A stretch of DNA of 64,000 nt, taken from assembly GCF_023073415.1 (NCBI RefSeq), contig NZ_JADPJL010000077.1, forward strand, positions 111,991 to 175,990, in the 5' to 3' direction. The DNA comes from Bradyrhizobium sp. 190. GTDB lineage: Bacteria; Pseudomonadota; Alphaproteobacteria; Rhizobiales; Xanthobacteraceae. The notes under the pieces are model-generated. The model did not search any database. It was not told the DNA's origin and worked only from the letters and a program-made list of their open reading frames with translations. The number at the start of each line of letters is the position of its first letter. The first letter of the stretch is position 1. Below are positions 17,517 through 26,674 of the stretch, in pieces. Position numbers and translations under genes: made by a program.

Positions 17517-19325
17517 TCAGTTGGCCTGGCGTCGGAGGAAGGCCGGGATATCAAGATGGTCGTCGCCCTGTGGCGTCGGCGCAACAGGTGCCGGGCGGCC
17601 ATGGACGTCCAAACCCTGCGGCGCCGGGCGCTTAGCGTACTCCGATACCGGCTCGTGATTCGCCGCCATTTGCTGGGCGACGGTGCGCTGCGGCTTGCGA
17701 TCGGGCAGCGGCGCCATCGCGGGACCGGAGGCGCGGGCCGCGATCGGCGGCTCGGTCTCTTCGTCGCGGCGGCCGAGGCCGACATTGGCAAGCCGCTGCA
17801 ATAGCGACAGCCGGGTCTTCTGCGGATGCTCCTCCTCGCCGTCGCCGCGGGCCTGCCGGATTTCGGCCTGCGCCGGCATCGGGAGATCCTCGAATTTCGG
17901 CATCCGCGGCGAGCGGGACGGCGGACGCTCGGCCGCCTGCGGGATGAAGGTTTCCGGTGTCGCAGGCTGCTCGGGCTCGACGCGGGCGGCCTCGTTATGA
18001 TCCGGGAACAAGGTCGGCTTCTGCGCGATCGGGCGGACCGTGACATCGCCATAGGACGCCGGCTGGATCGGAGCCTGTTGCGGCGTCTCGACCGCCGCGG
18101 CGATCGCGGCGAGCGCTGCACGCTCGACATTGCTGGCTGCGCGGTGCGCCGACGCGACGGCAGGGGCCTGCGCGGGAACCGGAGCAACCGCCTGCGGCGC
18201 GGGCGCTGGCTCGAGCTTCTGGGCGCGTTCGGCCAGGCGGGCATTGTCGGCGCGAAGGCGAGCGGTCAGTTCGGCCAGACGGTTGTCGGGCGTGGACGTG
18301 CCGGTGGCCGTCGCAGTGGCAGCGACCGCCGGAGCGGCGGCGGCATTGCGCGCGATCTGCGCCTGCTCGATACCCGTGGCGACGACGGAAACGCGGATGA
18401 TGCCGTCGAGCGTTTCGTCGAAGGTGGCGCCGACGATGATGTTGGCGTCCTGATCCACTTCCTCGCGAATCCGGGTAGCGGCTTCGTCGACTTCGAACAG
18501 CGTGAGGTCCTTGCCGCCGGTGATCGAGATCAACAGGCCGCGGGCGCCCTTCATCGATGAGTCGTCGATCAGCGGGTTGGCGATCGCGGCTTCGGCTGCG
18601 GTCAGCGCCCGCTTATCGCCGGTGGCTTCGCCGGTGCCCATCATCGCCTTGCCCATCTCGCGCATCACGGCGCGGACGTCGGCGAAGTCGAGGTTGATCA
18701 GGCCTTCCTTGACCATCAGATCGGTAATGCAGGCAACGCCCGAATAGAGCACCTGGTCAGCCATCGCGAAGGCGTCGGCGAAGGTGGTCTTTTCGTTGGC
18801 GACCCGGAACAGGTTCTGGTTCGGGATGATCAAGAGCGTATCGACCACCTTGTGCAGTTCGGCAATGCCGGACTCGGCGGTGCGCATGCGGCGCATGCCC
18901 TCGAAGTGGAACGGCTTGGTCACGACGCCAACGGTAAGGATGCCCATTTCGCGCGCGGTCTTGGCAATCACCGGGGCTGCTCCGGTGCCGGTGCCGCCGC
19001 CCATGCCGGCGGTGACGAACACCATGTTGGCGCCCGAGAGATGGTCGCGAAGCTCGTCGATGACCTCCTGCGCCGCCGCCGCGCCGACATCAGGCTGGGA
19101 CCCCGCGCCGAGGCCCTGCGTCACCTGCGTGCCCATCTGCACGATGCGCTGGGCCTTCGACATGGTCAGGGCCTGCGCGTCGGTGTTGGCGACGACGAAA
19201 TCGACGCCCTGCAACCCGGCAGTGATCATGTTATTGACGGCATTGCCGCCTGCTCCACCGACGCCGAAGACGGTAATCCGCGGTTTCAGCTCACTGATGT
19301 CAGGGGGGGTCAGATTGAGTGCCAT
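17517..19325 (-). CDS. ftsZ: Cell division protein FtsZ
   Basis: 602 residues. The tubulin-like GTPase covers about the first 320: GVGGAGGNAVNNM from residue 21 and the signature GGGTGTG at 108-114, then NLDFADVRAVM. An unusually long Ala/Pro/Gln/Arg-rich linker of roughly 260 residues follows, as known from several alphaproteobacteria. The conserved C-terminal peptide DIPAFLRRQ ends the protein and is the usual site for FtsA and other partners. FtsZ forms the cytokinetic ring. It follows ftsA with a 90-base gap that may carry an extra promoter. Confidence 0.97.
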   Translation of the reverse strand: MALNLTPPDISELKPRITVFGVGGAGGNAVNNMITAGLQGVDFVVANTDAQALTMSKAQRIVQMGTQVTQGLGAGSQPDVGAAAAQEVIDELRDHLSGANMVFVTAGMGGGTGTGAAPVIAKTAREMGILTVGVVTKPFHFEGMRRMRTAESGIAELHKVVDTLLIIPNQNLFRVANEKTTFADAFAMADQVLYSGVACITDLMVKEGLINLDFADVRAVMREMGKAMMGTGEATGDKRALTAAEAAIANPLIDDSSMKGARGLLISITGGKDLTLFEVDEAATRIREEVDQDANIIVGATFDETLDGIIRVSVVATGIEQAQIARNAAAAPAVAATATATGTSTPDNRLAELTARLRADNARLAERAQKLEPAPAPQAVAPVPAQAPAVASAHRAASNVERAALAAIAAAVETPQQAPIQPASYGDVTVRPIAQKPTLFPDHNEAARVEPEQPATPETFIPQAAERPPSRSPRMPKFEDLPMPAQAEIRQARGDGEEEHPQKTRLSLLQRLANVGLGRRDEETEPPIAARASGPAMAPLPDRKPQRTVAQQMAANHEPVSEYAKRPAPQGLDVHGRPAPVAPTPQGDDHLDIPAFLRRQAN

Positions 19326-19415
19326 GGGTGCCTCTCGATTACGACGCGCGCTTTGGTTCGCCCGGGCCGGCGGCCGCGGGATTTGGTGAAAATCGTTTGG
19401 TTACTGGACCGGTCA

Positions 19416-20735
19416 TCAGAAGCCCTCGCGAAGCCATCGTCCGACCTTTCCGAAATAGCCGTCAGTCCCTGTCCTGAGCTGCCGCGTATGCCGCGGTTCG
19501 ACGTGTTCCAGATGAGCGTATTGCGGATAGACCAAGAGGCCGGTCGGCACCGCGAACGAGGCGCTCTTGGCCTCGTTGGGCAGCCGACCGAAACCGAGCG
19601 GACGGCCGATCCTGACCGGCCGGTTGAGAATGCGCGTGGCGAGTTCGACGGTGCCGGTCAGCTGGGACGCGCCGCCGCTCAAGACAACCCGCGCCCGCGG
19701 CTCTGCCGCAAAGGGGGAATCCGCGAGCCGGTCCCGGACCATTTCAAAAATCTCCTCGGCGCGATGCCGGACGATGTTCGCGATCGTGGCGCGCGAGACG
19801 ATCTGCGGCGCATCGTGTTCCTCGCCTGCAGTCGGAACAGACATCAGCTCGCGCGCGTCGGACCCGCCGGTCAGCACGGTCCCATATAAAGTCTTGATTC
19901 GCTCGGCATCCGCAATGCATGCGCCGACGCCGCGTGCAAGATCCATCGTCACGTGCTGCCCGCCGAGCGCAAATCCGCTGGCATGAACGAAGCGGCCGGC
20001 CGAATAGGTCGCAATCGTGGTGGATCCGGCCCCCATTTCGATCACGGCGGCGCCGAGATCGGCCTCGTCGTCGGTCAACACGGACAGGCCTGCGACATAA
20101 GGACTCGCCGCCATGGCTTCGACATTGAGATGGCAGCGCTCGACCACCAGCATCAGGTTGCGCGCAACCGTTGCGTCCGCCGTCACCACGTTCATGTCGA
20201 CGCCGAACTGCCGGGCAACCATGCCGCGGGGGTCGCGGATGCCCTTGACGCCATCCAGCGCGTAGCCGACCGGCAACGCATGCAGCACCGTGCGCCCCTC
20301 GCCGGTGGCGTGGCGCATGCCGGTGGAGGTCACCCGTGTGACGTCATCTGCGGTAACGGCGCCACCGCGAATATCGGCCGCGGCCTCGACCAGCTGGCCC
20401 TGCAGCCGGCCGCCGGAAACCGACAGCAATATTGACTCAACACGGACCTTGGCCATGCGCTCGGCCAGCGCCACCGCCTGGCGCACCGCCTGCTCGCATT
20501 CGGCGAGATCGACCACGGAGCCTGCCTTGACGCCGCGCGACTGGATCTGGCTGTAGCCGATCAATTCCACCGCATGGGTGCGGCCGCGCAGCGCGTCGTT
20601 CGCCGGCGACGGCTTCAGCCGCGCGATCATGCAGGCGATCTTGCTGGTGCCGACATCGAGCGACGCCACCAGCGCCGTGCGCTTGTGATCGACGGGACGC
20701 GTCTTCGGGGTCTGGTTGCGATCGAGGCCGGTCAT
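19416..20735 (-). CDS. ftsA: Cell division protein FtsA
   Basis: 439 residues of the actin-like ATPase fold: phosphate-1 motif ASLDVGTSKIACMIARL near residue 29, the 1C domain after it, VIEMGAGSTTIATY as phosphate-2, and VVLSGGASQLTGT as the adenosine motif. FtsA tethers FtsZ to the inner membrane through a C-terminal amphipathic helix; the end VGRWLREGF is suitable for this. Its ATGA start overlaps the ftsQ stop by 4 bases, so the two are translationally coupled. Confidence 0.95.
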   Translation of the reverse strand: MTGLDRNQTPKTRPVDHKRTALVASLDVGTSKIACMIARLKPSPANDALRGRTHAVELIGYSQIQSRGVKAGSVVDLAECEQAVRQAVALAERMAKVRVESILLSVSGGRLQGQLVEAAADIRGGAVTADDVTRVTSTGMRHATGEGRTVLHALPVGYALDGVKGIRDPRGMVARQFGVDMNVVTADATVARNLMLVVERCHLNVEAMAASPYVAGLSVLTDDEADLGAAVIEMGAGSTTIATYSAGRFVHASGFALGGQHVTMDLARGVGACIADAERIKTLYGTVLTGGSDARELMSVPTAGEEHDAPQIVSRATIANIVRHRAEEIFEMVRDRLADSPFAAEPRARVVLSGGASQLTGTVELATRILNRPVRIGRPLGFGRLPNEAKSASFAVPTGLLVYPQYAHLEHVEPRHTRQLRTGTDGYFGKVGRWLREGF

Positions 20736-21718
20736 GCGTCACCGGCCTTTTTCTTTGGTTTCTTTTCCTTGAACAGTTCTTCGCGGGCCTTGGCCGCGTC
20801 CTCAGACAGTTGCACCGTCAAGCGGTCCGGCAGGCGCATGTCGACGGCGACGATGTCGCGCGAGAACAGCCGGTCGTCCTTGTCCAGCTTGCTCAGCATG
20901 GCAAGCGCGTTGCCGACGTCGTTCTCCGGCAGGCGAATGTCGAGGCCGTCCTTCAGCCGCAAATTCCAGCGCCGTTCGCCGACGAAGATCGCAGCCTTGG
21001 TCGCTGCGCGAACCTGCGGATAGCGGTCCAGAAGGGCGAGGAAGTCGCGGGCCTTGACGTCGGCGCCCTTGCCCACCACCAGCGGCAGCGTCACGAAGCG
21101 GCGCGACACGTAGGGCTCCAGCACCGCGCCATCTTCCGAGATCACGGACAGCCGGCCGTCCTGCTGCCACAGCGCGAACGCCGTGCGCTCGACGATGTCG
21201 ATCTGCAGCCGGCCCGGATAAAGCTTCAAGATGGTCGCGTCTGATATCCAGGGATTCGCCTTGAGCTTGTCGCGCAGGGTGGTGGCATCGAGAAACAGCA
21301 GCGAAGAGCGGCCATTGACGCCACCGATCGCGAGCACCTCGTCCTGGCTCAACTGCTTGCGGCCGTTGATGGCAACCTCGGTGATGCGGAACCCGGCTGA
21401 ATTGGCCAACGCGTTGCGGGTGTCGCTGAGCGCAACCATGAATTCGTCAACATGACCGCCCTTGACGATCCCAAGGCCGGCGCTGCCGAGCAACATCAGC
21501 GCGGTCAGGGTGACGCCGAGGCGATTCGGAAGATGACGTTCGACCAGACGGACCAGGCGATTCGGCGGCTCGCGATCGACCACGCGCTTTGCCGGGACGC
21601 GGGCACGAAGGCCCAGCCGCTCGCGCAGCAGCACGGCCGCTCCAATAGCGGCCGCTTTCAGGTCAGCTTGGGGCCCCAGCGATCTCACCGACCGAGCGAG
21701 GCGTCCTGCACCATCCAT
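20732..21718 (-). CDS. ftsQ: Cell division protein FtsQ
   Basis: 328 residues from the ATG at 21718 (MDGAGRLARS). The frame stays open to 21850, but the added residues do not look like this family. After a cytosolic arginine-rich stretch there is one membrane segment (LGVTLTALMLLGSAGLGIV), then the POTRA domain (FRITEVAINGRKQLSQDEVL), and the FtsQ/DivIB domain, which carries WISDATILKLYPGRLQIDIV. The C-terminus is Lys-rich. FtsQ bridges early and late divisome proteins in the periplasm. A CtrA-like site lies 280-294 bases upstream of this start. Confidence 0.9.
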   Translation of the reverse strand: MDGAGRLARSVRSLGPQADLKAAAIGAAVLLRERLGLRARVPAKRVVDREPPNRLVRLVERHLPNRLGVTLTALMLLGSAGLGIVKGGHVDEFMVALSDTRNALANSAGFRITEVAINGRKQLSQDEVLAIGGVNGRSSLLFLDATTLRDKLKANPWISDATILKLYPGRLQIDIVERTAFALWQQDGRLSVISEDGAVLEPYVSRRFVTLPLVVGKGADVKARDFLALLDRYPQVRAATKAAIFVGERRWNLRLKDGLDIRLPENDVGNALAMLSKLDKDDRLFSRDIVAVDMRLPDRLTVQLSEDAAKAREELFKEKKPKKKAGDA

Positions 21719-21997
21719 TGCACGAGCCTGTCCAAGTGTTGTTCCCGCAAGCATTTTTGCGGGTTCCGGCCCATGTGACGCCTCGGTCTTGCCGGACTTG
21801 GTGCTGATCTGAAGTCGGAACAGCGCACGCCCCGGAGCCAAGCGCAACATGCGCCGCCAGCGTTAACCTTCGGACTTCCTGGTAAACAAAGTGTAAATTC
21901 GGGGCGCTGCGGACGCGCTTTGGTGCGTCTTTTGAGTGGTTTGCCCCACAATTCTTAGGATTTTAGCAATAATTCTCGTGGCGAGGTTAGTTCCGGG

Positions 21998-22012
21998 TTA
22001 ACGACCTGTTAA
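21998..22012 (-). promoter_or_regulatory. Candidate CtrA-binding site TTAA-N7-TTAA
   Basis: The gap between ddl and ftsQ contains TTAACGACCTGTTAA, an exact match to the CtrA consensus TTAA-N7-TTAA. The nearby sequence is also AT-rich, with ATTTTAGCAATAATTC. In Caulobacter, CtrA is known to control ftsQA and ftsZ transcription. The placement before ftsQAZ here therefore makes cell-cycle control a good inference. The TSS is not known. Confidence 0.6.
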
Positions 22013-22028
22013 TGGCTTGTGCGGCCGG

Positions 22029-23021
22029 TCAAACCCGCTCGCGGCTGCGCCGTTCGGCCAGCGTGATCTGATCACGCAGAAAATCCGGGAATTCGATCCC
22101 CTGCGCCTTCAGCGCCTTCGGGTAGAGCGATGCGGCGGTCAAGCCTGGCAGCGTGTTGGTTTCCAGGTAAACTAGCCCCTTCGCCGAGACAATGAAGTCG
22201 GTCCGGGAGTAACCGCTGCACGACAGCGCCCGGTGCGCCCGCAGCGCCTGGTCCATGAGCGCGGCGCTGATTTCGGGCGAAAATCGCCCCGGACAGATCT
22301 CCTGGGTCGATTTCAGCAGGTATTTCGCCGCGTAGTCGAACGCGCCATCCGCGGGCACGATCTCGATCGGCGGCAGCGAAAACATCGAGCCGTCCGACTG
22401 CTCCAGCACGCCGCAGGTCGCCTCCACTCCTGAGACGAACGGCTCGATCAGATATTCCTCTGTCTTGGCGGCGTTGCGGACGGCGACAAGATCCTGCTGC
22501 GCATTGACGAAGATCAGGCCGTAGCTCGATCCATCCCGCGCCGGCTTTGCAATCAGCTTGCCGTATTCGGCGAACGCCGCGTCGAGGTGTTCCAGGGTGA
22601 CGCTGGCCGGCGTTGCTACGCCCGCTATCGCGGCGAATCGTTTGGCCGCCACCTTGTCCAGGGCGAGATTGGACGACGCCGAGCCGGAGCCGGTGAAGGG
22701 AATCCCACGCAGTTCGCACATCGCCTGCAATTCGCCGTTCTCGGCCCGGCCGCCATGCAGGCCGAGCACCAGCACGCGATCCTCGGACTTCGCCTTGTCG
22801 AGCGCCGCTTCGAGCGGCAGGCCGCGGTTGCCGGGCTTGAATTCATCCTCGAACGGACGCGCGTGCCCGAGCAGCTTCTGCGACGCGACCTCATGCACGG
22901 TATCGGCAACGTCCCAGAACCAGAGATCGGCTTCGGGCAACGCCCGATGCAGCGCCTGGCCGCTCGCGACCGAGACCAGCCGCTCCGTGTTAGTGCCGCC
23001 AAAGAGAATGGTAATCCGCAT
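22029..23021 (-). CDS. ddl: D-alanine--D-alanine ligase
   Basis: 330 residues with an ATP-grasp fold. It begins MRITILFGGTNTERLVSVAS, the Ddl N-terminal motif. Later come VLVLGLHGGRAENG, FTGSGSASSNLALDK with the catalytic serine, KPARDGSSYG, YSRTDFIV and ETNTLPGLTAASLYPKA (Mg-binding Asn and Glu). It makes D-Ala-D-Ala for the peptidoglycan stem. Its ATG shares one base with the murB stop. The Tyr-to-Gly-Ala region before the serine differs a little from the canonical Ddl, which is usual for this clade as I recall it. Confidence 0.92.
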   Translation of the reverse strand: MRITILFGGTNTERLVSVASGQALHRALPEADLWFWDVADTVHEVASQKLLGHARPFEDEFKPGNRGLPLEAALDKAKSEDRVLVLGLHGGRAENGELQAMCELRGIPFTGSGSASSNLALDKVAAKRFAAIAGVATPASVTLEHLDAAFAEYGKLIAKPARDGSSYGLIFVNAQQDLVAVRNAAKTEEYLIEPFVSGVEATCGVLEQSDGSMFSLPPIEIVPADGAFDYAAKYLLKSTQEICPGRFSPEISAALMDQALRAHRALSCSGYSRTDFIVSAKGLVYLETNTLPGLTAASLYPKALKAQGIEFPDFLRDQITLAERRSRERV

Positions 23022-23944
23022 CAGCTTTGCTCGATTCCGATCCTTTTGATTTCCCAGTGTAGCTCAATTCCAGAATTCGCTTTAACCCGCTCGCGCACGG
23101 TTTCACCCAGCGTTTCAATATCATGCCCGGTAGCATTACCGGTGTTGATGAGGAAATTGCAGTGCATTTCCGAGACCTGCGCCCCACCGACGCGCAAGCC
23201 CCGGCAGCCGGCAGCGTCGATCAGTTTCCACGCGCTGTTGCCGGGTGGATTCTTGAAGGTCGAACCACCGGTTTTTTCGCGAATCGGCTGGGCGGTTTCG
23301 CGATGGTTCTGCACCTCGTTCATCCGCGCGCGAATGGTTTCGGGGTCGGCGATGGCGCCGCGAAAACGCGCGGAGGTGAAAATGATCGATGGGTCGACGC
23401 CGCTGCTGCGATAGACGAACTTCATGTCGGCATTGTTGAAGATGTGTTTCGTACCGTCGCGGCCGATGCCGACGGCCTCGACTAGTACATCCTTGGTCTC
23501 GCTGCCATTGGCGCCAGCATTCATCCGCAGCGCGCCGCCGATGGTGCCGGGGATACCGAAGAAGAATTCCATGCCACCTATATTGGCGGCTGACGCGGTC
23601 TCCGCCACCCGCTTGTCGAGCGCGGCCGTACCCGCGCTGACGATATCGCCCGACGCAGATGTCTCGCCGAACGCCCGCGGCGACAGGCGGATCACCACAC
23701 CCGCCATGCCGCCGTCGCGCACGATCAGGTTGGAGCCGACGCCGACGACATAGACCGGCAATTCCTTCGGAAGCAGCTTTAAGAAGTACGCAAGATCGTC
23801 CTCATCCGCCGGCGTAAACAGCACCTGCGCCGGCCCGCCGACACGAAACCACGTCAGCTCCGCCAGCGACTGGTTCGCCAGCAAGCGCCCGCGCAGTTGC
23901 GGCATGGCGGCTTTCAGTTCGGATGTGATGTCGGGGAATGCCAC
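23021..23944 (-). CDS. murB: UDP-N-acetylmuramate dehydrogenase MurB
   Basis: 307 residues from the GTG at 23944, 2 bases after the murC stop. I prefer it to the ATG at 23989 because it gives the family-like beginning AFPDITSELK. FAD-binding motifs are TWFRVGGPAQVLF and VVGVGSNLIVRDGGMAGVVI. GIPGTIGGALRMNAGANGSE carries conserved loop residues. The catalytic serine is in GGSTFKNPPGNSAW, and the C-terminal glutamate lies in SGIELHWEIKRIG. It reduces UDP-GlcNAc-enolpyruvate to UDP-MurNAc in the cytosol. Confidence 0.94.
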   Translation of the reverse strand: MAFPDITSELKAAMPQLRGRLLANQSLAELTWFRVGGPAQVLFTPADEDDLAYFLKLLPKELPVYVVGVGSNLIVRDGGMAGVVIRLSPRAFGETSASGDIVSAGTAALDKRVAETASAANIGGMEFFFGIPGTIGGALRMNAGANGSETKDVLVEAVGIGRDGTKHIFNNADMKFVYRSSGVDPSIIFTSARFRGAIADPETIRARMNEVQNHRETAQPIREKTGGSTFKNPPGNSAWKLIDAAGCRGLRVGGAQVSEMHCNFLINTGNATGHDIETLGETVRERVKANSGIELHWEIKRIGIEQS

Positions 23945-23946
23945 CG

Positions 23947-25350
23947 CTAACCCAAAGCCTTCAATTCGCCCGGCAAGGCGTAGGCCCATTGCGTGATGTT
24001 GCCGGCGCCCAGGCAGACGACGAGATCGCCGGGGGCGGCGATGCCGCGAACGACTTTCGCCAGCTCCGCCGAACTCGGCAGCGGAATCACCTCGCGATGG
24101 CCGTGCGTGCGCAAGCCGAGCACGAAATGGTCGCGGTCGATGCCTTCGATCGGCGCCTCGCCGGCCGGATAGACCTCGGCGACGATGACCGCGTCCGCAT
24201 CATTGAAGCAGGTGCAGAATTCCTCGAACAGCGATTGCAGGCGGGTGAAGCGGTGCGGCTGCACCACGGCGATGATCTTGCCGTTGGCGGATTCACGCGC
24301 CGCTTTAAGAACGGCCGCGATCTCGACGGGGTGATGGCCGTAATCGTCGATCACGGTGACGCCGTTCCATTCGCCGGTCCGGGTGAAACGCCGCTTGACG
24401 CCGCCGAAGCCTGCGAGCGCCTTGCGGATCGCCTCGTCGGAAATGCCGAGCTCGTGCGCCACCGCGATCGCCGCCGTCGCATTTGAGGCGTTATGGCGTC
24501 CCGGCATCGGCAGCATGATGTCCGCGATCTCGTGGGTGGCGTCGGTCTTGCGGTTTCGGAACACGACCTTGAATTTGGAGCCGCCGCCGGTCGGTGTCAG
24601 ATCGACCAGCCGCGCGTCGGCCTGCGGGTTCTCGCCATAGGTGATGATGCGACGGTCCTCGATCCTGCCGACGATTGACTGCACCACGGGATGATCGATG
24701 CACATCACGGCAAAGCCGTAGAACGGCACGTTCTCGACGAAATTGCGGAACGCGTCCTGCACGGCCTCGAACGTCTTGAAGTGGTCGAGATGTTCAGGGT
24801 CGACGTTGGTAACGATGGCCACATCCGTCGGCAGTTTCAGGAACGTGCCGTCGCTCTCGTCGGCTTCGACCACCATCCAGTCGCCGGCCCCCAGCCGCGC
24901 ATTGGTGCCATAGGCATTGATGATGCCGCCATTGATCACGGTCGGGTCGAGATTACCGCCATCGAGCAGGGCTGCGACCATCGAGGTGGTCGTGGTCTTG
25001 CCATGGGTGCCGGCAATCGCGACGCAGCTCTTCAGCCGCATCAGTTCGGCCAGCATTTCGGCGCGACGCACCACCGGAATGCGCTGGGCGCGGGCCGCCA
25101 TCAATTCGGGATTGTCGCGCTTGATCGCGGTCGAGACCACGACCACGTCGGCGCCGTCGACATTCTCGGCCTTGTGGCCGACCGAGACCGTGACGCCCTT
25201 CTCCCGCAGCCGCGCGACATTGCCGCTCTCGGAGGCGTCCGAGCCCTGCACGATGTAGCCGAGATTGACGAGCACCTCGGCGATGCCGCTCATGCCGATG
25301 CCGCCGATCCCGACGAAGTGAATGGGTCCGATCTCGCGCGGCAGTCTCAT
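23947..25350 (-). CDS. murC: UDP-N-acetylmuramate--L-alanine ligase MurC
   Basis: 467 residues. The N-terminal Rossmann-like domain starts IHFVGIGGIGMSGIAEVL; the ATP loop is IAGTHGKTTTTSMVAA near residue 112. MurC signatures follow: VVEADESDGTFLKLP and TNVDPEHLDHF, with VIDDYGHHPVEIAAVL further on. It adds L-Ala to UDP-MurNAc in the cytosol. It is followed by murB in tight coupling. A family A repeat (25364-25486) fills the upstream space towards murG. Confidence 0.95.
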   Translation of the reverse strand: MRLPREIGPIHFVGIGGIGMSGIAEVLVNLGYIVQGSDASESGNVARLREKGVTVSVGHKAENVDGADVVVVSTAIKRDNPELMAARAQRIPVVRRAEMLAELMRLKSCVAIAGTHGKTTTTSMVAALLDGGNLDPTVINGGIINAYGTNARLGAGDWMVVEADESDGTFLKLPTDVAIVTNVDPEHLDHFKTFEAVQDAFRNFVENVPFYGFAVMCIDHPVVQSIVGRIEDRRIITYGENPQADARLVDLTPTGGGSKFKVVFRNRKTDATHEIADIMLPMPGRHNASNATAAIAVAHELGISDEAIRKALAGFGGVKRRFTRTGEWNGVTVIDDYGHHPVEIAAVLKAARESANGKIIAVVQPHRFTRLQSLFEEFCTCFNDADAVIVAEVYPAGEAPIEGIDRDHFVLGLRTHGHREVIPLPSSAELAKVVRGIAAPGDLVVCLGAGNITQWAYALPGELKALG

Positions 25351-25363
25351 GAAGCATCCTTAA

Positions 25364-25486
25364 TCGTCATCATCCGCCTTGTGCGCAATTGCGCACAGGA
25401 GCGGATGACCCAGTATCCCGCGAAGCTGAGGCTCAAATCAGGCGCCGCAGAGTACTGGATGCCCCGCTTTCGCGGGGCATGACAAG
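25364..25486. repeat. Dispersed palindromic repeat, family A (copy 3) between murG and murC
   Basis: A diverged copy carrying CCCAGTATCCCGCG and AGAGTACTGGATGCCCCGC, with the nested palindrome GTGCGCAATTGCGCAC also seen at 8725-8830, and a terminal CCCCGCTTTCGCGGGG hairpin. It lies inside the dcw operon between two essential genes. It may form RNA structure in the mRNA and adjust stability or read-through. Confidence 0.7.
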
Positions 25487-25508
25487 GGGCAATTTTGCAC
25501 GCGACGGC

Positions 25509-26609
25509 CTAGATTCCGGCGGTTTTCATCACCAGATCGGCCAGCCGTTCCGCGGCATCCAGCCGGCCCACCTTGCGGGCGGCGGCGGCCATCGCGGTCA
25601 GCCGCGCCGGTTCGGCGGCAAAGGCGGAGATTTCCGCTGCCAGCCGGTCGGGCGTGAATTCGGCCTGCGGAATCCGTAAAGCCCCGTCCACCTGGGCCAG
25701 CACGCCCGCATTGGCGAACTGGTCCTGGTCGATCGCGCCGGGCAGCGGCACCAAAATCGAGGGCCGGCCGATCGCGGCGAGTTCCGCCACCGTGCCGGCG
25801 CCGGAGCGCGAGACCACGAGATGGCTGGACGCCAGCCGCGCCGGCAGGTCGGTAAAGAACGGCGCGAGTTCGGCATTGATCCTGCGCCGCTCATAGATCG
25901 AGCGCACCCGCCCCATGTCTTCCTTGCGGACCTGCTGCGTCAGAAGCAGGCGACTCCACAGCATCGGCTCCAGCTTTTCGATTGCGCCCGGCACGATATC
26001 GCTCATGACCCGCGCGCCCTGGCTGCCGCCGACCACCAGCACGCGCAGCGGTCCGTTCGGTTCCGGAGACGCAAACGGCACGGCGGCGGCCGTGAGGACC
26101 GCGGGGCGCATCGGCGTGCCGACGGTCGTCGTCTTGCCTGCGAGATCGGGATCGCGATCGAGCACGCCCGGCAGCGAGGTGGCAATGGCGTTGACGCGAC
26201 GGGAAAGAAAGCGGTTGGCGCGGCCGAGCACGGCATTGGCGTCGTGAATGATACCGGGCACGCCGAGCAGCCTTGCCGCCATCAGCGGCGGCAGCGTCGG
26301 ATAACCGCCAAAGCCGACCACGGCGGCGGGTTTTAGCCGCCGCACCAGTCTGGCGGCAACCAGCGTGCCGTAACTGAGCATGTAAGCGGTGCGCACCAGC
26401 GACATCAGCGAGCGGCCGCGCACGGTCTCGCTCGGCACCACGTCGATATTGTCAGGGGTGAACAGGCCGCTGTAGCGCAGCGCGCGGGCGTCGGTTGCGA
26501 GACGCACGCGCAAGCCGCGCTTGATGAGCTCGACGCCCAGCGCTTCGGCGGGAAACAGATGACCGCCGGTGCCGCCCGCGGCGAGTAGAATGAGAGGCAC
26601 GTTTTCCAT
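25509..26609 (-). CDS. murG: UDP-GlcNAc:lipid I transferase MurG
   Basis: 366 residues of the GT-B fold. N-terminal glycine loop LLAAGGTGGHLFPAEALG; GFGGYPTLPPLMAA and the catalytic-type histidine in IIHDANAVLGRANR. The C-terminal domain starts RVLVVGGSQGARVMSD; VVSRSGAGTVAELAAIG and SILVPLPGAIDQDQFANA form the UDP-GlcNAc pocket. It turns lipid I into lipid II at the inner face of the membrane. It lies between ftsW and murC. Confidence 0.95.
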   Translation of the reverse strand: MENVPLILLAAGGTGGHLFPAEALGVELIKRGLRVRLATDARALRYSGLFTPDNIDVVPSETVRGRSLMSLVRTAYMLSYGTLVAARLVRRLKPAAVVGFGGYPTLPPLMAARLLGVPGIIHDANAVLGRANRFLSRRVNAIATSLPGVLDRDPDLAGKTTTVGTPMRPAVLTAAAVPFASPEPNGPLRVLVVGGSQGARVMSDIVPGAIEKLEPMLWSRLLLTQQVRKEDMGRVRSIYERRRINAELAPFFTDLPARLASSHLVVSRSGAGTVAELAAIGRPSILVPLPGAIDQDQFANAGVLAQVDGALRIPQAEFTPDRLAAEISAFAAEPARLTAMAAAARKVGRLDAAERLADLVMKTAGI

Positions 26610-26674
26610 GATTTCAAATAGCCGACGCGGCGACGCTAGTCACGCCCCATAGCGTTTTCAGAACCGATAAGGTT

